From positions 70,424,609-70,488,608 of the forward strand of contig OX381709.1 in assembly GCA_947462335.1 (NCBI GenBank): DNA of 64,000 nucleotides. The letters run 5' to 3'. Of this stretch, positions 32,503 through 44,324 are shown piece after piece. How positions within the stretch are numbered: position 1 is the first letter of the stretch; every line of letters begins with the position of its first letter. The DNA comes from Harmothoe impar. Taxonomy: Eukaryota > Annelida > Polychaeta > Phyllodocida > Polynoidae. The notes beneath the pieces were generated by a model. The model was not told the origin of the DNA. It made no database searches and worked only from the letters and a program-made list of their open reading frames with translations. The position numbers and the translations under genes were made by a program.

Positions 32503-32508
<6 letters not shown>
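32341..32508 (-). repeat. Ngaro split direct repeat A1 (5' terminal)
   Basis: About 168 bp, apparently identical to A2 (27795-27965) except for the length of an A/T homopolymer at the inner edge (7 versus 10). It contains the 5' leader; the gag ATG is about 38 nt inside the repeat's inner edge. Confidence 0.92.

Positions 32509-32536
<28 letters not shown>
32505..32536. repeat. (AT)n tract, right flank of the Ngaro insertion
   Basis: AT run that continues directly from the outer end of repeat A1. It pairs with the tract at 27648-27694 as the other half of the presumed target. Confidence 0.85.
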
Positions 32537-32540
<4 letters not shown>

Positions 32541-33514
32541 AAGGTGCTCACAGGCTGAGGAGAAGGAGACGAATGCGGAGACGCGCACCTGCGTGGGGAT
32601 AGACCCTCACTGTGCGGACACTGATGAGGTAAGACGAGGGTAACAGTTAGTGTGGGTGAATATATCACCGTAATTCATATAACCAATTACCGTACACAGG
32701 CTGGCTGACACGGGCCTAAAAAAGAGGCAATACCGGAGAGTATAGGCAGAAGAGATACGGGAGGTAATATTATAGGGATAGCTCCGTGCTTTACCCTAGT
32801 GCATCGGAGCACAGTCTAAGCTCGACTGGTTTGTTAGGTAAACCAGACCCTTCTTTATATGATAGAGAGAGTGGCACGTGACCAGTAGTCACGTACCTGG
32901 ATATACCTGTAGGTATTGCAACATGGATCATCGGTAATGACTTATCAAGCTGCAGTATCCCTGTACTTTGGCTCGCCTTTTTGATCCTATAGCTTGCTAA
33001 TTATCATAATGTGGCCCGCCTACATGTAGTAGTGCCACCACATCATATTATCACCCTGGTACAGGTCTGTTCTTTATATAGAGGCCACAGGCCTTCCTAA
33101 ATAGCGCCTTCCCAGCCAACTTGTGCATGTTATAGGGAGTGGTCATTCTATGAAAAGGATTGTGGGGAGATGTGTTTGTGTTTGGAACTATTAAAACAGG
33201 AGTAGTATTCTTTTGACACTACATGGGATAGATCCCTCTTCGGGGAACTTTCCTAGTGCATCCCAATGATTTACAATAACCAGTTTTCTCTCTTCCAAGT
33301 GAACCATCCCTCCCATTCTGTGCCCTCCTGGTATATAATGCCCCTTCCTGTAGTTGGCAGTGCACTGATTGGCCTCCTCGACTACTGTCCATGCAAAAGG
33401 AGCTACCACTGGCTTGTTCACTCTGTTAACTTTGTTCATTGCCTCTTGATGGTCACTCCACTCAACCAGAACGGCACTGGTACAATTGGATGCTCTTATG
33501 GACCCATGATGTCA
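32537..33514. other. No gene recognised
   Basis: Flanking sequence of mixed composition. Open frames at 33191-33538 on both strands have no recognisable domain. Confidence 0.5.
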
Positions 33515-33778
33515 GGGTATGCTCACTCCCTAGAATGAGATCTCCAGTCTGCTTGGACAGGGCATCCAAGATGGTAGATTTGTTATTATTACTTTGAGAT
33601 ATGGTCAGGGCATCACTCATCAATTCTAGGATGCCTGATATAGTAAATTTAGCCCCATAAAACCCTCAAAACTAACAAAAAGAAGCCTTCATTCAAGCTA
33701 TCATCGCCATCTTGGATGCCCTGTCCACATAGACCAGTGATCCCATTTCAGGGAGTGAGACTAGGGTATAGGAGGGGC
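33515..33778. mobile_element. TIR element (MITE), about 60-bp inverted ends
   Basis: 'gctcactccctagaatgaga', 'tccagtctgcttggacaggg' and 'catccaagatgg' at the left reappear inverted at the right (about 33705-33778). The A/T-rich middle of about 130 bp is non-coding. Confidence 0.8.
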
Positions 33779-35714
33779 AAGTAGTGGTGATTTTCCTTTC
33801 TTTTCAAAGTCAATGTATGACGGCATATCAAGTGTTCAATGAGCTGTGCCCTTCACCTACAATATTACACACTTCCCCTGAAGCCTGATACAATGAAGAA
33901 AAGCCAAGACTAACCCTTATATGGTAAAGGGGGAGGGGCATCTGGATATTACCGTTTAGTGGTCACCACTGGTCACAGTAGATCCCCCTGGTGTTAGAAT
34001 TCTATATACCCCACCTTTAACATTGGTACAACTTAGTGAACACTGTCGGTATACATAGAGTTGAATAAACTGGTTACAATAAAAACATCAATTGTTTTTA
34101 CCATGTGACACTATTAACCACACCAAAATATGATTTAACCAAAAGGGTATTTATAATGACCCGTTACAGTAACACAAGACACAACTTCACAAATGTGTTT
34201 ATGGGCCTTGAGAGGTGGTAATTGTCTAGATACCTGGCTATAGGCTCAAATTAGGCATTACAAAATAGGTTACATGGGGAAAATAATGAAAGTTCCATAT
34301 CTATGACTGTATTTTGGTAAAATTGACCAAGTACCCTAAAAAAGCTAAAATGAAATGGCTTAAAAAGGGCTATTCTCAGTCATAATCTGGGTTATGGTAT
34401 CCTTAAAGATCAAATGAAGAAAAAGATGTTTTGTCCCTTTCAAGATCTCATCGAGTTCTATAAAATGAGCGCAAAGGAAAATCCATATGATGACCCTAAA
34501 TGTTGGCCATCTTTACTTTGGGTGTCGTGCAGTTTAGACTTTTGACACAATAATATGTCTCCCATGACAATTTCAATAGAATTGCAAGATGCATTGCTAA
34601 TTATCTGAAAACATATCTAGTCAACACAATGCATTTTCTTAATAAAAGAAACTTTTCTCTGTATATAATTACCCTAATTATGTATGAATATAAAGGTGGT
34701 TGGTACTGCTCATTATTGTTCATACGAAACTAATTGGTGAGCTCTCACACACCTGGAGTGTTACCAAACTGAATTAACTTGAATGTCATTAGGACTATTA
34801 TTCGAATTCATATATCAATTAATTATACACCACTCAATAAACTTTTCTGATGACATATTCCATAAGTGTGTCCATTCCATTATTGCCCTCGCCTTTGTCT
34901 TCTTTCTGTCACCCCCTAGCCCTACAGCTTTCTATGTGGCATCAAGGTGGCATCCCTCCTTTACCTCCAACTACGCAACACCTTTTCAGTGAAAACTGTG
35001 AAACAAATGGTTTTTAGTCATATTGTTCAGCTGAATATCTTTGTCAAACAGATCTTCAGATAAACCTTTACCAAATTGGCAACATGATAAGCTTTCCTTC
35101 TGTGTATAATGTGTATGTTGGACCTACCTTTCCAAGCAGCAAAATAACGGATGTATATATTCATTCACAACTCTGTCAGCATCCTCTTATAAATGCAATG
35201 AAATCAGGAGCAACTAGTGCGACACAATAGTGCAAACTGGTTTCTCTATTTCATATTTATATAAATATGCTATACTTAACACTATTATATATCGCCCACT
35301 TATATGGTCATACACCACACTATGTATGCACTAATCGTGTCATCTAAATTACATCCATTCACTAATTATGGCAGCTATTATCTAATTATGCAATGCCCAA
35401 GTAACCTAGACCTTGATCCAGATCAGCACAATTGGCGTAGTTTATTTAGCTGAAAATGAGCTGCCATACTTTACCAAGTAAGGGCTGCAGAGTACGTGGA
35501 TGCACTTTAGGCTTGAAGGATCGGCGGATTTTTTTAATCTTTATATATCTCCAGAAATTCAGTTAAGTGCTTATATTTTATATCTGGCACCTGTTTGGGC
35601 AACAACATATTATGGAAGGACATTGACACCCCCCCCCTGCCTCCCACGCCATGAAAATGTTCTTCTTACGCCTCTGGAGCTGTCAGATTGTCTACCCCAG
35701 CCTAAACAGAAATG
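33779..35714. other. No gene recognised
   Basis: AT-rich sequence with only chance open frames. No repeats with clear ends were identified. Confidence 0.5.
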
Positions 35715-36821
35715 CAGGGGCGGATCCAGGAATTTGGTAAGATCTGGCTGAGCGTTGTTGTCAAGAGGTGGACTATCGCAAGCGCAGCGCCGCGTTTCGC
35801 AAGCGCAGCGCTGCGACCAACTAGGGGGGTTTGGGGGCATGCCCCCCCCCCAAGAAAATTTTGAAATTTAGACATCAAATGGTGCATTCTAGTGCATTTG
35901 AGAGTTGTAGATTGAGAGGTTAGTGTGTTCCTATTTAAACAATAGTTTCAAAATTTTCCCTATTCATTTCCTTTGAAAGTAAATTACCTGGCCAAGTCTA
36001 CCTTAATATTCCTCCCCTATAGTATATCCCTTTCCTTTGCCTACTACCCATTTGCCTACTACCCTATAGTATATCCCATACCCTTTGCTACCCATTCTCT
36101 TGACAATTTCCTCTGCCCACCTCCATGTGTGACTTTCACATCTACATGTCCCTGCCATTCCTTTCCCTTCTAAGCTTCATATCCCCCTACTTTTGATTTT
36201 AATTCATATGCCATATCTTACCTCACATATCCCATCCCTTCCATATGCTTATCACTTCCTTTCCCTGCCCATCCCTCTACATGACTATCCATGCCAGTAG
36301 GATAGCACAATGACCTTTTCCTTTTCTCATGAATTCTTCCTCCTGTCTACCCATTTTCTTTCTATCAATTTCATGTCTATCACACTATATATCTAACTCA
36401 TGAATATCCCTTTTCTGTCCATCACTCCCCTGCTTATTCCTTCCCTTACATTCTTGGCTGCTTACCCCACATCCTATCCCTTCCACACTCTGTCTATTCT
36501 AGCTGGTAGCTAGTTTATTTAAATGGGCGGAGGGAAAGCTATGTAGAGGGATAGACACAGGGAGAGCGGAGCAGGGAACAGGCAGATACAGAGGGAGAGA
36601 TAGGTAAGGGTAGTGGATACCAGGGTAGAGATACATGGATATCTTGCCCCCCCCCCTCCAAATTCTGAAGGCAGGCCTAGAAATTCTGGTATCATACAGT
36701 TTGAAATGTCTTCAAGATCTTGGCCCCTCCGCCCTTTTTTACTTTCTCCTCCCTCCTCCTCCTCCTTTTTTTTTGGGGGGGGGGGGCCAAGGTCCCCCTG
36801 GCCCCCCTGGATCCGCGCCTG
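35715..36821. mobile_element. Non-autonomous TIR element, 1.1 kb
   Basis: The left terminus 'caggggcggatccag' (35715-35729) and right terminus 'ctggatccgcgcctg' (36807-36821) match inverted at 14 of 15 positions. Both ends are followed inside by G/C homopolymer blocks. The interior is pyrimidine-rich and has no transposase. A small internal palindromic duplication 'cgcaagcgcagcg' occurs twice at about 35776-35813. Confidence 0.7.
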
Positions 36822-38001
36822 ATTAAATGATCATTATTTACTCATTATATCCACTAAATCTAATCTCAATGTTAACCGACTCCATCTGTGCCTGGGAAAT
36901 TATACCTGTTGGTGGGAAAGACCTGCCTAATTGTCCAAAAATGCGGTGAAGTAGCATTTTTCTCTCAGCCTTTACAATGGGCTGGTTGAATGACACAGGT
37001 GTATCCTCTACACTTCTGGTAATGAACACACATTCGTCCCAAATAAAGGGACTAGTCATATTCCCTGAAATGGGGGACCCTCAGGGCTTGGCCATATAGG
37101 TGTTAGATCTAGGTCTATAAGAAATTCTAGATTTTAAAGATTGTCCTTTGGTCCCCCCCCCCGCACACTTACACGCACCTTGCACAGGCTGCAGAGTTCA
37201 AACTTGCACGCACTGCACCCGCCCTTATTGTCTTCGTTTGGAATTGAGATTGTTAACCATGTCTTTAAGGGAGACCGGGGCTCATTGGGACACGGGGCAC
37301 AGTGGTAGAGAGGCCCTGTAGTTAAATATAAAAAGGGATTCCTTTCCTCAGAAAATAATATCCAATTTTGGGAACTGGGGGCAACATAGGGGCGCCTGTT
37401 TGGGTATCTTCTTCTGTTGGTTTTTGTTTCCTAGAGGTACCACTCGTTTTGACACTTTGATAAATAGAATTCAGTCCATTTGTCCATTCAGTCCAATTGT
37501 TCTTGATTTTATTTAAGAATTCCTGCTCCCCTGGATTGAGGGTGCAGGTGGATGAAGTTTACAATATGTATCTCCACATCCTCTAAGCCATGGTGACCTT
37601 CTACAGTGAAGTGTTTACCCATGTCAGTATTGAAATGTTTGTGTAGCATGTTCCCAAATGGGTAGCAAAAAAAAGGAAGTAACAATTGGCTGTATTTGGT
37701 ACAGGTGGCCTTGCACTGAGCGCGCTCTAATAGATGTGAACATGTTGTGCAACACGTTGACGTCAATGACATCTGATATCGTTACTGGACTACACTGTTA
37801 TATAACCATAGTGAGTTTAATTTTGTCCCTATTCTGTGTGTCAGGAAAAGGTTTCCCATAGACAGTAGCCGCTTTTTATCTTAATTTCAGAGCTGATTGC
37901 TGCACCTGGCTGGGTAGTATCTTATGACACGCGTAATGGTCCTTCAGTATTAGAGCCGTACATATGCTTGCAGACCTGTATTGGCCCAAAGCCATGCAGT
38001 A
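36822..38001. other. No gene recognised
   Basis: No supported exon. The 87-codon open frame at 37509-37772 (-) has no recognisable domain. Confidence 0.45.
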
Positions 38002-38488
38002 TATTACCGGGGGGGGGGGGCACTTAGTATATTTTGCATACACCTGTGTCCGGCTGGCAAGGGTACTTTTTGAACAATATTTCCCTAAGCAAGGGTCCAC
38101 TTTTGAGAATAATTTCCCTAAGCAATGGTTACTTTTGCAAAATTTTCCTAAGCAAGGGTCAACTTTTGCAAAATTTCCCTAAGCAACCAAAATTGACCAA
38201 AATTCCTCTGAATTGACACCATTTTTACCAAAATCTCCGCTCATTTTCAAAATACCCTTATAAAAAAATCTCCATAAGCAAGGGTTCATTTTCTTCAAAA
38301 TCTCTCTAAACAGAAAATCACTTTGCCAAAATCTCCGTAGGAACTGGTTAATTTAGAAAATACCCAGAAAAAAAGGCTAGTTTTCTCAAAAAATCTCCCT
38401 AAGCAAGGGTCAAGGGTTGCCAGGGGTCCAGCCGGACACCCCTTTCAAAAGAAAATTGAGTACCCCCCCCCCCCCGGGAGTATAGGTC
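38002..38488. mobile_element. TIR element with poly-G ends and internal minisatellite
   Basis: The left end (poly-G, then 'cacttagtatattttg', 'tgtccggctgg') is inverted at the right ('ccagccggaca', 'caaaagaaaattgagtac', then poly-C). Between them is a degenerate tandem repeat of about 33 bp built on 'ttccctaagcaagggtc' and 'acttttgcaaaa' (38080-38420). The architecture parallels the element at 9783-10329. Confidence 0.75.
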
Positions 38489-38530
38489 AGAAAGAGTCAC
38501 CTGCATAACTCTGCATCATAAAAATATTAG

Positions 38531-38853
38531 TTGGTGGGCGTTACCCATCTGGGCTGCCTCTGGTTGCCCTGGACAATTATGACCAAATGAATGAGTAAGT
38601 CCAGCTTCCATACAAAAAATATACGAGCCCCAGGAAGCCTGTTGTCTGAGTAGTTGTGCACATATTACATTATTGCGTTCTTGTCAGTCAAACTTTAGAA
38701 AAGCCGAGGAGTGTTCTCTGAAAGGTGACAGTCTTTACTGCACTGGTCTATACACCCAGTCAACATTGCTAAATGGGGCCCACTCTGGGTTTTGGTCCTT
38801 TTTTGTCTAGGGCTACCAGTGGGAACCCAGATGGGTCAGCCCTGATTCAAAGT
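38531..38853. mobile_element. TIR element (MITE), about 32-bp ends
   Basis: Left 'acccatctgggctgcctc', 'tggttgccctggac' and right 'gtctagggctaccagtggg', 'aacccagatgggt' are imperfect inverted repeats. Non-coding interior of about 250 bp. Confidence 0.7.
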
Positions 38854-38865
38854 GCCTAGCCCTAG

Positions 38866-39240
38866 AACAGATTTAGCACACAATATAAAAGTGTAAGAGA
38901 CTACAGAACAAATGTCAAAACACGTGCCTTTGAAAGCATATTATTAACTCGTACAGAGGCGGTTCATGCAGAGCCAATGCTCACGCGTGGGGAGAAGACT
39001 GTATCATGTAAAGCTCTACGCATACAAAAGGTCAAGAAACGATATTACATGTATTGGGGAAAAACAGACTTACTATTTGAGTATGGCACCTTTATTGAAA
39101 TACTCCACACATCACATAGATATGCACACACTTTCAATGCTTTGTCACATGAACTCAGAATTACCTTCAAAGATAAAGACGTTAGTTTAATTTTAAAGGC
39201 CGAACTGGACATGTTAGCCAGAATACCATTACTTAGATAA
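38866..39240 (+). CDS. Unassigned candidate coding segment
   Basis: Open from just after a TAG to TAA at 39238-39240, 124 codons, with the first ATG at 38977. It begins immediately downstream of the MITE 38531-38853. The translation is rich in aromatic and charged residues (KKRYYMYWGKTDLLFEYGTF, HTFNALSHELRITFKDKDV) and looks more protein-like than neighbouring chance frames. I do not recognise the family. It could be the last exon of a gene, a transposon remnant or chance. No clear acceptor was chosen. Confidence 0.25.
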   Translation, partial: NRFSTQYKSVRDYRTNVKTRAFESILLTRTEAVHAEPMLTRGEKTVSCKALRIQKVKKRYYMYWGKTDLLFEYGTFIEILHTSHRYAHTFNALSHELRITFKDKDVSLILKAELDMLARIPLLR

Positions 39241-39278
39241 AACAACCTAAACCATGATGGTATCAGGACAAGTACCCC

Positions 39279-39455
39279 CCGGACATCTACTCCCCGCCAT
39301 TTACCTCCCTGGACATCTACCACCTTGGACACTTACCCCTAAAAGACTTTTACCCCCCCCCCCCCCACCCCGGACATCTACCCCCTGGACTTTTTTCCCC
39401 CTAGGACATCTACCCCCTTGGACTTCTACCTTCTAATACATCTACCCCTGGACCT
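39279..39455 (+). repeat. Minisatellite based on ggacatctaccccc
   Basis: About nine degenerate units of 14-22 bp ('ggacatctac', 'ggacttttacccc') with a long C run near 39353. Confidence 0.85.
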
Positions 39456-39657
39456 TTATCCCCTCCACATGATATGACTCAACCATGTAGGCATCTGGGG
39501 TGGATGTCCTCAGAGGTAGACATCCTAGAGGGTACCCTGGAACCTATGCCGCTGTTTCCCACTGAATGCTTGCTCTTTCCATTGATTAGAATCACTCAAA
39601 ATGCGTTGCAAATAATAGATTCCGTTCCCTTTAATCATGCACGGACCACCTGATGTT

Positions 39658-39793
39658 TTTCTGTCATGATGTATGAATGCCGCCATTATGTGATCACAAG
39701 TTGATACATTCCATGAATAGACCCATTAGGGCTGCATTGATGCATCATGGCCACAAAAGGCGTAGCACATTGAATCACTTTGCAGACATTTAA
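39658..39793. mobile_element. Double-hairpin MITE, partial copy
   Basis: Carries 'tgtcatgatgtatgaatgc', 'agggctgcattgatgcatca' and the right-arm words 'gcgtagcacattgaatcac' and 'tttgcagacatttaaggc'. Confidence 0.6.
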
Positions 39794-39897
39794 GGCTAAA
39801 ATACCAGACATTGCACATTGAGATGATTGGTTCTCAATAAAAGCATCCAATGTTCATCCTATTAAAGAAACTGAAGTGTCTCTCTTGTGGTGATCTG

Positions 39898-40065
39898 CAC
39901 TGTAAATAGTTAATATAATTACACAATAGAATCTACTGTAGAATGGATGCACAGTGGAATGTACTGTAGATATACAGTACATTCTACTGTTTACCTACAA
40001 CAAACTGTACACCTACAGTAGAATCGACTGTACAACTAAAAAAAAGCAACCAACTTTTTACAGTG
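39898..40065. mobile_element. TIR element with CACTGTAAA ends
   Basis: 'cactgtaaatagtt' at the left and 'aactttttacagtg' at the right. The interior is made of 'tacagtagaat'-type short palindromes ('atctactgtag', 'gtactgtagatatacagtac'). Confidence 0.75.
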
Positions 40066-41476
40066 TGGTAGTATCACACTTTTCCTTTTTTTATTAGGTC
40101 CGTTTTCTTCAGACGTAAATCTGTCAGGCTCTACCTAGACATATAAAGCAATAAAGGCCTTGAATTACTGTCGGAGGTAACGATATTAACAGCCTTCATA
40201 TAGACCTGTCAGTGCAAGTGAAAGCGCAAGTCAATGAAGACCTGAAAATATATCATATCTGCCCAGACATCTATAAGATGTCAGAGGCAAAAGACCAAGT
40301 AAGACAACCAATTATACAGGACATGTTACTGACAGTGACACATTTAGTAATACCAATGAGTCACAGAATGACATTGGTAACTACTACGTGGGCACACGGC
40401 AGGTGGAGGCTCTCTCTTTATAGTCCATGTAAAGCCCTTATCTAAACTATCTACCCTTAGATAACACTTAGATAGATAGAATCCTGTGGGATCACGTTTC
40501 TAGGATGATGATGAATATGAGAGTTGTTGTCTTACAGAAATGGCAGCCTTCATATAAAGCTTCATTGTGGGATCGTGGTAGGGGGGTTTGTCAGCTATTG
40601 CTGCTCTTAAAGGGACTCTCTACCTGTCGCAGCATTACTGATGTTCTATTGACTTTTGCATATAACTCAGGATTATGTTGGGTACACTTTCTTGGTGAAA
40701 TTTTACTCACCCTCAACCAGCCTAATGTCTGACTCTCCGATCTGGTGACTAAGTCACCCGGGGAGTCATGCATCTAGCCGAGAGTGTGAGGGGAGTGGTT
40801 TTCCGGTTTTCAGGATTATGTTAGTTTGATGTATTATCTAATGGAAAATCAAAAGGAATTGCCATGTCACGGTACTAACTTTCATGATACGGACATTTAA
40901 GCAAAGGAGTACCTTAACTATGGAAATAAATAGCAAAACAGCATTTTCACATTATCTTTGATGGATTATCCCCTTCTTCTATTGATATTGCAACCAAACC
41001 TCGGGAATGTATAATGGACATCTATACAAACATTTCAGAACCAATAAAACAGGGGGTCATGGATGAAATGAGAAAGGCACGATTTTTGGAAGAATATCTC
41101 TTTTGCCTTAGCTATAGGCTCTTATGGGTGTCCTAGCAGTGAATATGTGTGAACAATGGAGGTATACTGTCCAAATAGCAAATACAAATAGTTGATTTAG
41201 GGAAAGTGGTCTATGTAGGAATATGAATACAGCTTAAAGAACGAGCTTCGATTTTTGCCACCAGGTGGCTTCTGTGTAGGAACTAGCAATTCCTTTTAAC
41301 TTGTCCATCTTTGGTCAAGATGAGATGTGTTCACTCGTATACGGCTCCATATTGATTCTTCTGATTTTATCTACAAACGCGCTATGACCAATGATTTATA
41401 GATATGTTTGCAAAAGGGATTTAAATGAACTATGATTGGCATTTCTAGATTGTGATGATGGCAACAGAATGGTATA
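40066..41476. other. No gene recognised
   Basis: AT-rich sequence without supported exons. Confidence 0.5.
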
Positions 41477-42645
41477 AAGGTCAAAGACATACCATGGCTG
41501 CCTTGGTCCTGGAGACCAGTAGCATTTTAGTTATATTATATATAGATCTGCTAAATGTGGTTACTCATTACAGAAGAGTGTTGGTGGCACAGGTGTACAA
41601 GGAGTTATACCATAGCAATCTCTTGTGCGTGTATCTGGCCCATTGAGTGAGCATGATACATGGATTTAGCATCAGCATGTTAATCTCTGGTACAACATTC
41701 AGACCTAAAGCGAACCAAAGGGCATGGTACATTAAATCCCTTATTGGCAAAAAGAATATGTAAAGGTACCAGGTGAAAAATGTTTATAGATCTATGGTGA
41801 TAATGTGTATCTAAAAGTGTTAAAAAGGTCAAAGACATGCCATCACTGCTGTGGTCCTGGAGCAGTAACGTGTTAATGATATTAGACTTAATTTTGCTAA
41901 TTGTGATAAGGATCTTAGATCTCTTACCTCGAAGGAATGCCCGGGGGGGGGGGGTCTGCACCAAATCATTGAAAGAATGTTGTGAACATTCATAATGTCC
42001 ACCTAAAATGCGTCAGGTATGGCAAAATGACTGGTGTTCTAAAATAAAATGTCCTGCACATCATAGGCTTTCAAAAATGAAAATGTTATCAACAATTTTA
42101 ACTTGATGAAGTGTACCAATACATAGTGTATCTTAATTTAATTGATGCTTAAAATGTCGGATATTTTGTTATAAAATAGCATTGTATCCTAAATTCTATG
42201 CAAAACTTAAATGCTGGTATCTGGTACAGCAGAGATCTAACCTGTCCTGCACAATTGCCGATCTGTAGGACCAAATGGCCTGTAAGGTTAAAATATTCCC
42301 ACAATACATGCAATAGGCGGATCATGCTTACGCACTGTGACGGTATCAATCCCATAGGGTCAGTATCCAGCAGAACCAGACGTTCGAGCGAGCCAGCACT
42401 GGTCGAATTTGACTAGAACTATAGTCATTCAAGTTATCAGCATTGAGCGATTGATACGTTTCCCAGATGAGAGGCCTGGGTGTGCGCCTATGAATAAAGA
42501 GTTACCTGACCCGGAGTCTTCTGCTTCTTCCACATACTCATGACAGAAGAGTGTGAGTGGCACAGGTGTACAACGAGCTGCACCATAGCAATCTCTTGTA
42601 CGTGTATCTGGCTCATCGAGTGAGCATGATACATAGATTTAGAAT
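41477..42645 (+). repeat. Cluster of diverged direct repeats
   Basis: Two duplications are seen. The block 'ggtcaaagacat.ccat' with 'tggtcctggag' occurs at 41477-41560 and 41827-41905. The block 'cagaagagtgt', 'ggcacaggtgtac', 'ccatagcaatctcttgt' and 'gagtgagcatgatacat' occurs at 41570-41672 and 42545-42645. Orientation is the same. The insertion history is not resolved. Confidence 0.7.
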
Positions 42646-43080
42646 TACCCCAAATGTTCTTGTTACTTGACCAAGTGCTTCTTGCACATGATTAACTCCC
42701 CTCTCCAATTTTTTTCTACTTTTCAGCCCTAACAGGGTTCGCTCTGAACTTATTAACACCCACTCCCCTACAATAATATGTAAGTGACTGACAAATCTGA
42801 GTACCCAACATTGACTGGCGCTATCTGAAAATTAGCCCACATAACTTGTTTTATTTTACAAGTAGGGCTGAGACAAATACCCTTCTATCAGTCAAAATTG
42901 TCGTTTATACTCATTCTTTGTTGGTATGTACCAGTAGTCTTTCACTTGAAAGCTGAGTGTTGATATCTGAACATGTGTCCGCGATCTGAGTGTACTTGAT
43001 TCGTTCCTTGTCCACTTATTTGGACCAACACTTTTACTTACCAGATTTACAATGTGAATTTTGTATATTGCCTCATATCA

Positions 43081-43250
<170 letters not shown>

Positions 43251-43279
43251 ATAGACTATCGAACCCCCCAATAAACCAG

Positions 43280-43532
43280 TTAGCGCAAGACCATTGGTGT
43301 ACCCAACAGAAGTGTCTTACCATATAACTTCCAATCAAGGATCGCATGGTTGTTGACAGCTTCAACAAACAGTTCCATGTCTTTGTTGTTGTAAGAAACC
43401 AGGTAATCCCTGAAGCGTTTCATTTTTTGCTCACACCAGACTTTTTTACAGCTCTCATAATCAGCTTCGGAGATGTTCATTGTAAAACGCAGACCTGGTG
43501 AGTAGAATGGTGTAGACAGTTGTCAACCAGTC
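43280..43532 (-). pseudogene. Possible family-B DNA polymerase remnant (mobile element)
   Basis: The frame reads MNISEADYESCKKVW, then RFRDYLVSYNNKDMELFVEA. This resembles the '[ILV]S.xDYexcxxvW ... xxDyLxxYnnxDvxxFxeA' segment of protein-primed type-B DNA polymerases carried by large self-synthesising DNA transposons and related elements in invertebrates. After about residue 50 the similarity is lost and the frame runs toward the GATA microsatellite, so only a fragment survives. Neighbouring open frames upstream on the same strand (43531-43728, 44325-44858) could be other broken parts. The assignment rests on pattern memory and is tentative. Confidence 0.35.
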
Positions 43533-44324
43533 ATAGTTCCAACGATGCAGAGTCACCTACAGTGGGGAGCAGGTCTAAAAGACAAGCATTGTTTTGAGAA
43601 GCATGAAAATAGCACCGTTTCGTTTCGTCCTCTTTGTGCTGTAAGATTACCCCAACTGATAATCCTACTCTATATCTAAACCTTTGACTGAAGTGAATTT
43701 GTCGCACAGAATCAACCGCACCGCTCACCTGTCGGTAGCCTAATATTTACAATGCACACACAAGCACCATCAGTGTGAATCGCCAACCAATGTGTTGTGA
43801 ACACTTCAACACTTGTAACGGAACAGCTGTATCGTCTCTGGCATCTAAGCATTCCACAATTCCCATCACCACATAGTGAACAATATCTAACTGTTCTTTT
43901 ACATTTAGCAGTGTGTCTATTTCGATTATATCCTAAAGCAAAATACCTCAGACACTTGGAAAAAAAGGGAATGTGTTTTTTTAGACACTGAAAGAAAAAC
44001 CAATATTCTTTTTTGTTTAGATCTTATATGAATCTATTTTTGTGTTGTTTTTTGTATATATTATATATCTTTCAACCAAAGAATTACAAACACACGGCGG
44101 ACCTAGTCTGTACCAAAGTGCCCATAGATCACTTTGTACAGCTTCTCACGCAACTGAGTGAGGGCTTTGATGGAGACCGTGTCTTGTGTAGGAGCCATGT
44201 GTGGGGGTGTGTTTCTGCAAAGATGAATCACATCTTTGCCCTTGTAGTAGGTGATAGTTACATGCAGCCCTATTCCAACTGTATCGACCAGAGGTCGTGC
44301 TGAGGTAGACCCTTGGAGACAGCC

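Larger units (their letters stand above)
27695..32508 (-). mobile_element. Ngaro-type tyrosine-recombinase retrotransposon, complete
   Basis: A 4.8-kb element read on the - strand. It runs A1 (32508-32341), gag, RT-RNase H, YR, then B1-A2-B2 (28055-27695). Split direct repeats in the order A1-ORFs-B1A2B2, with a tyrosine recombinase instead of a DDE integrase, define the Ngaro group of the DIRS order. The two B copies look identical over 92 bp, and the A copies differ only in poly-A length. All three reading frames are open, so the insertion looks recent and possibly competent. No target-site duplication is expected or seen. Both ends abut AT dinucleotide tracts. Replication in this group is thought to proceed through a circular DNA whose B1-A2 type junction is used by the recombinase for integration. 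Confidence 0.93.
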
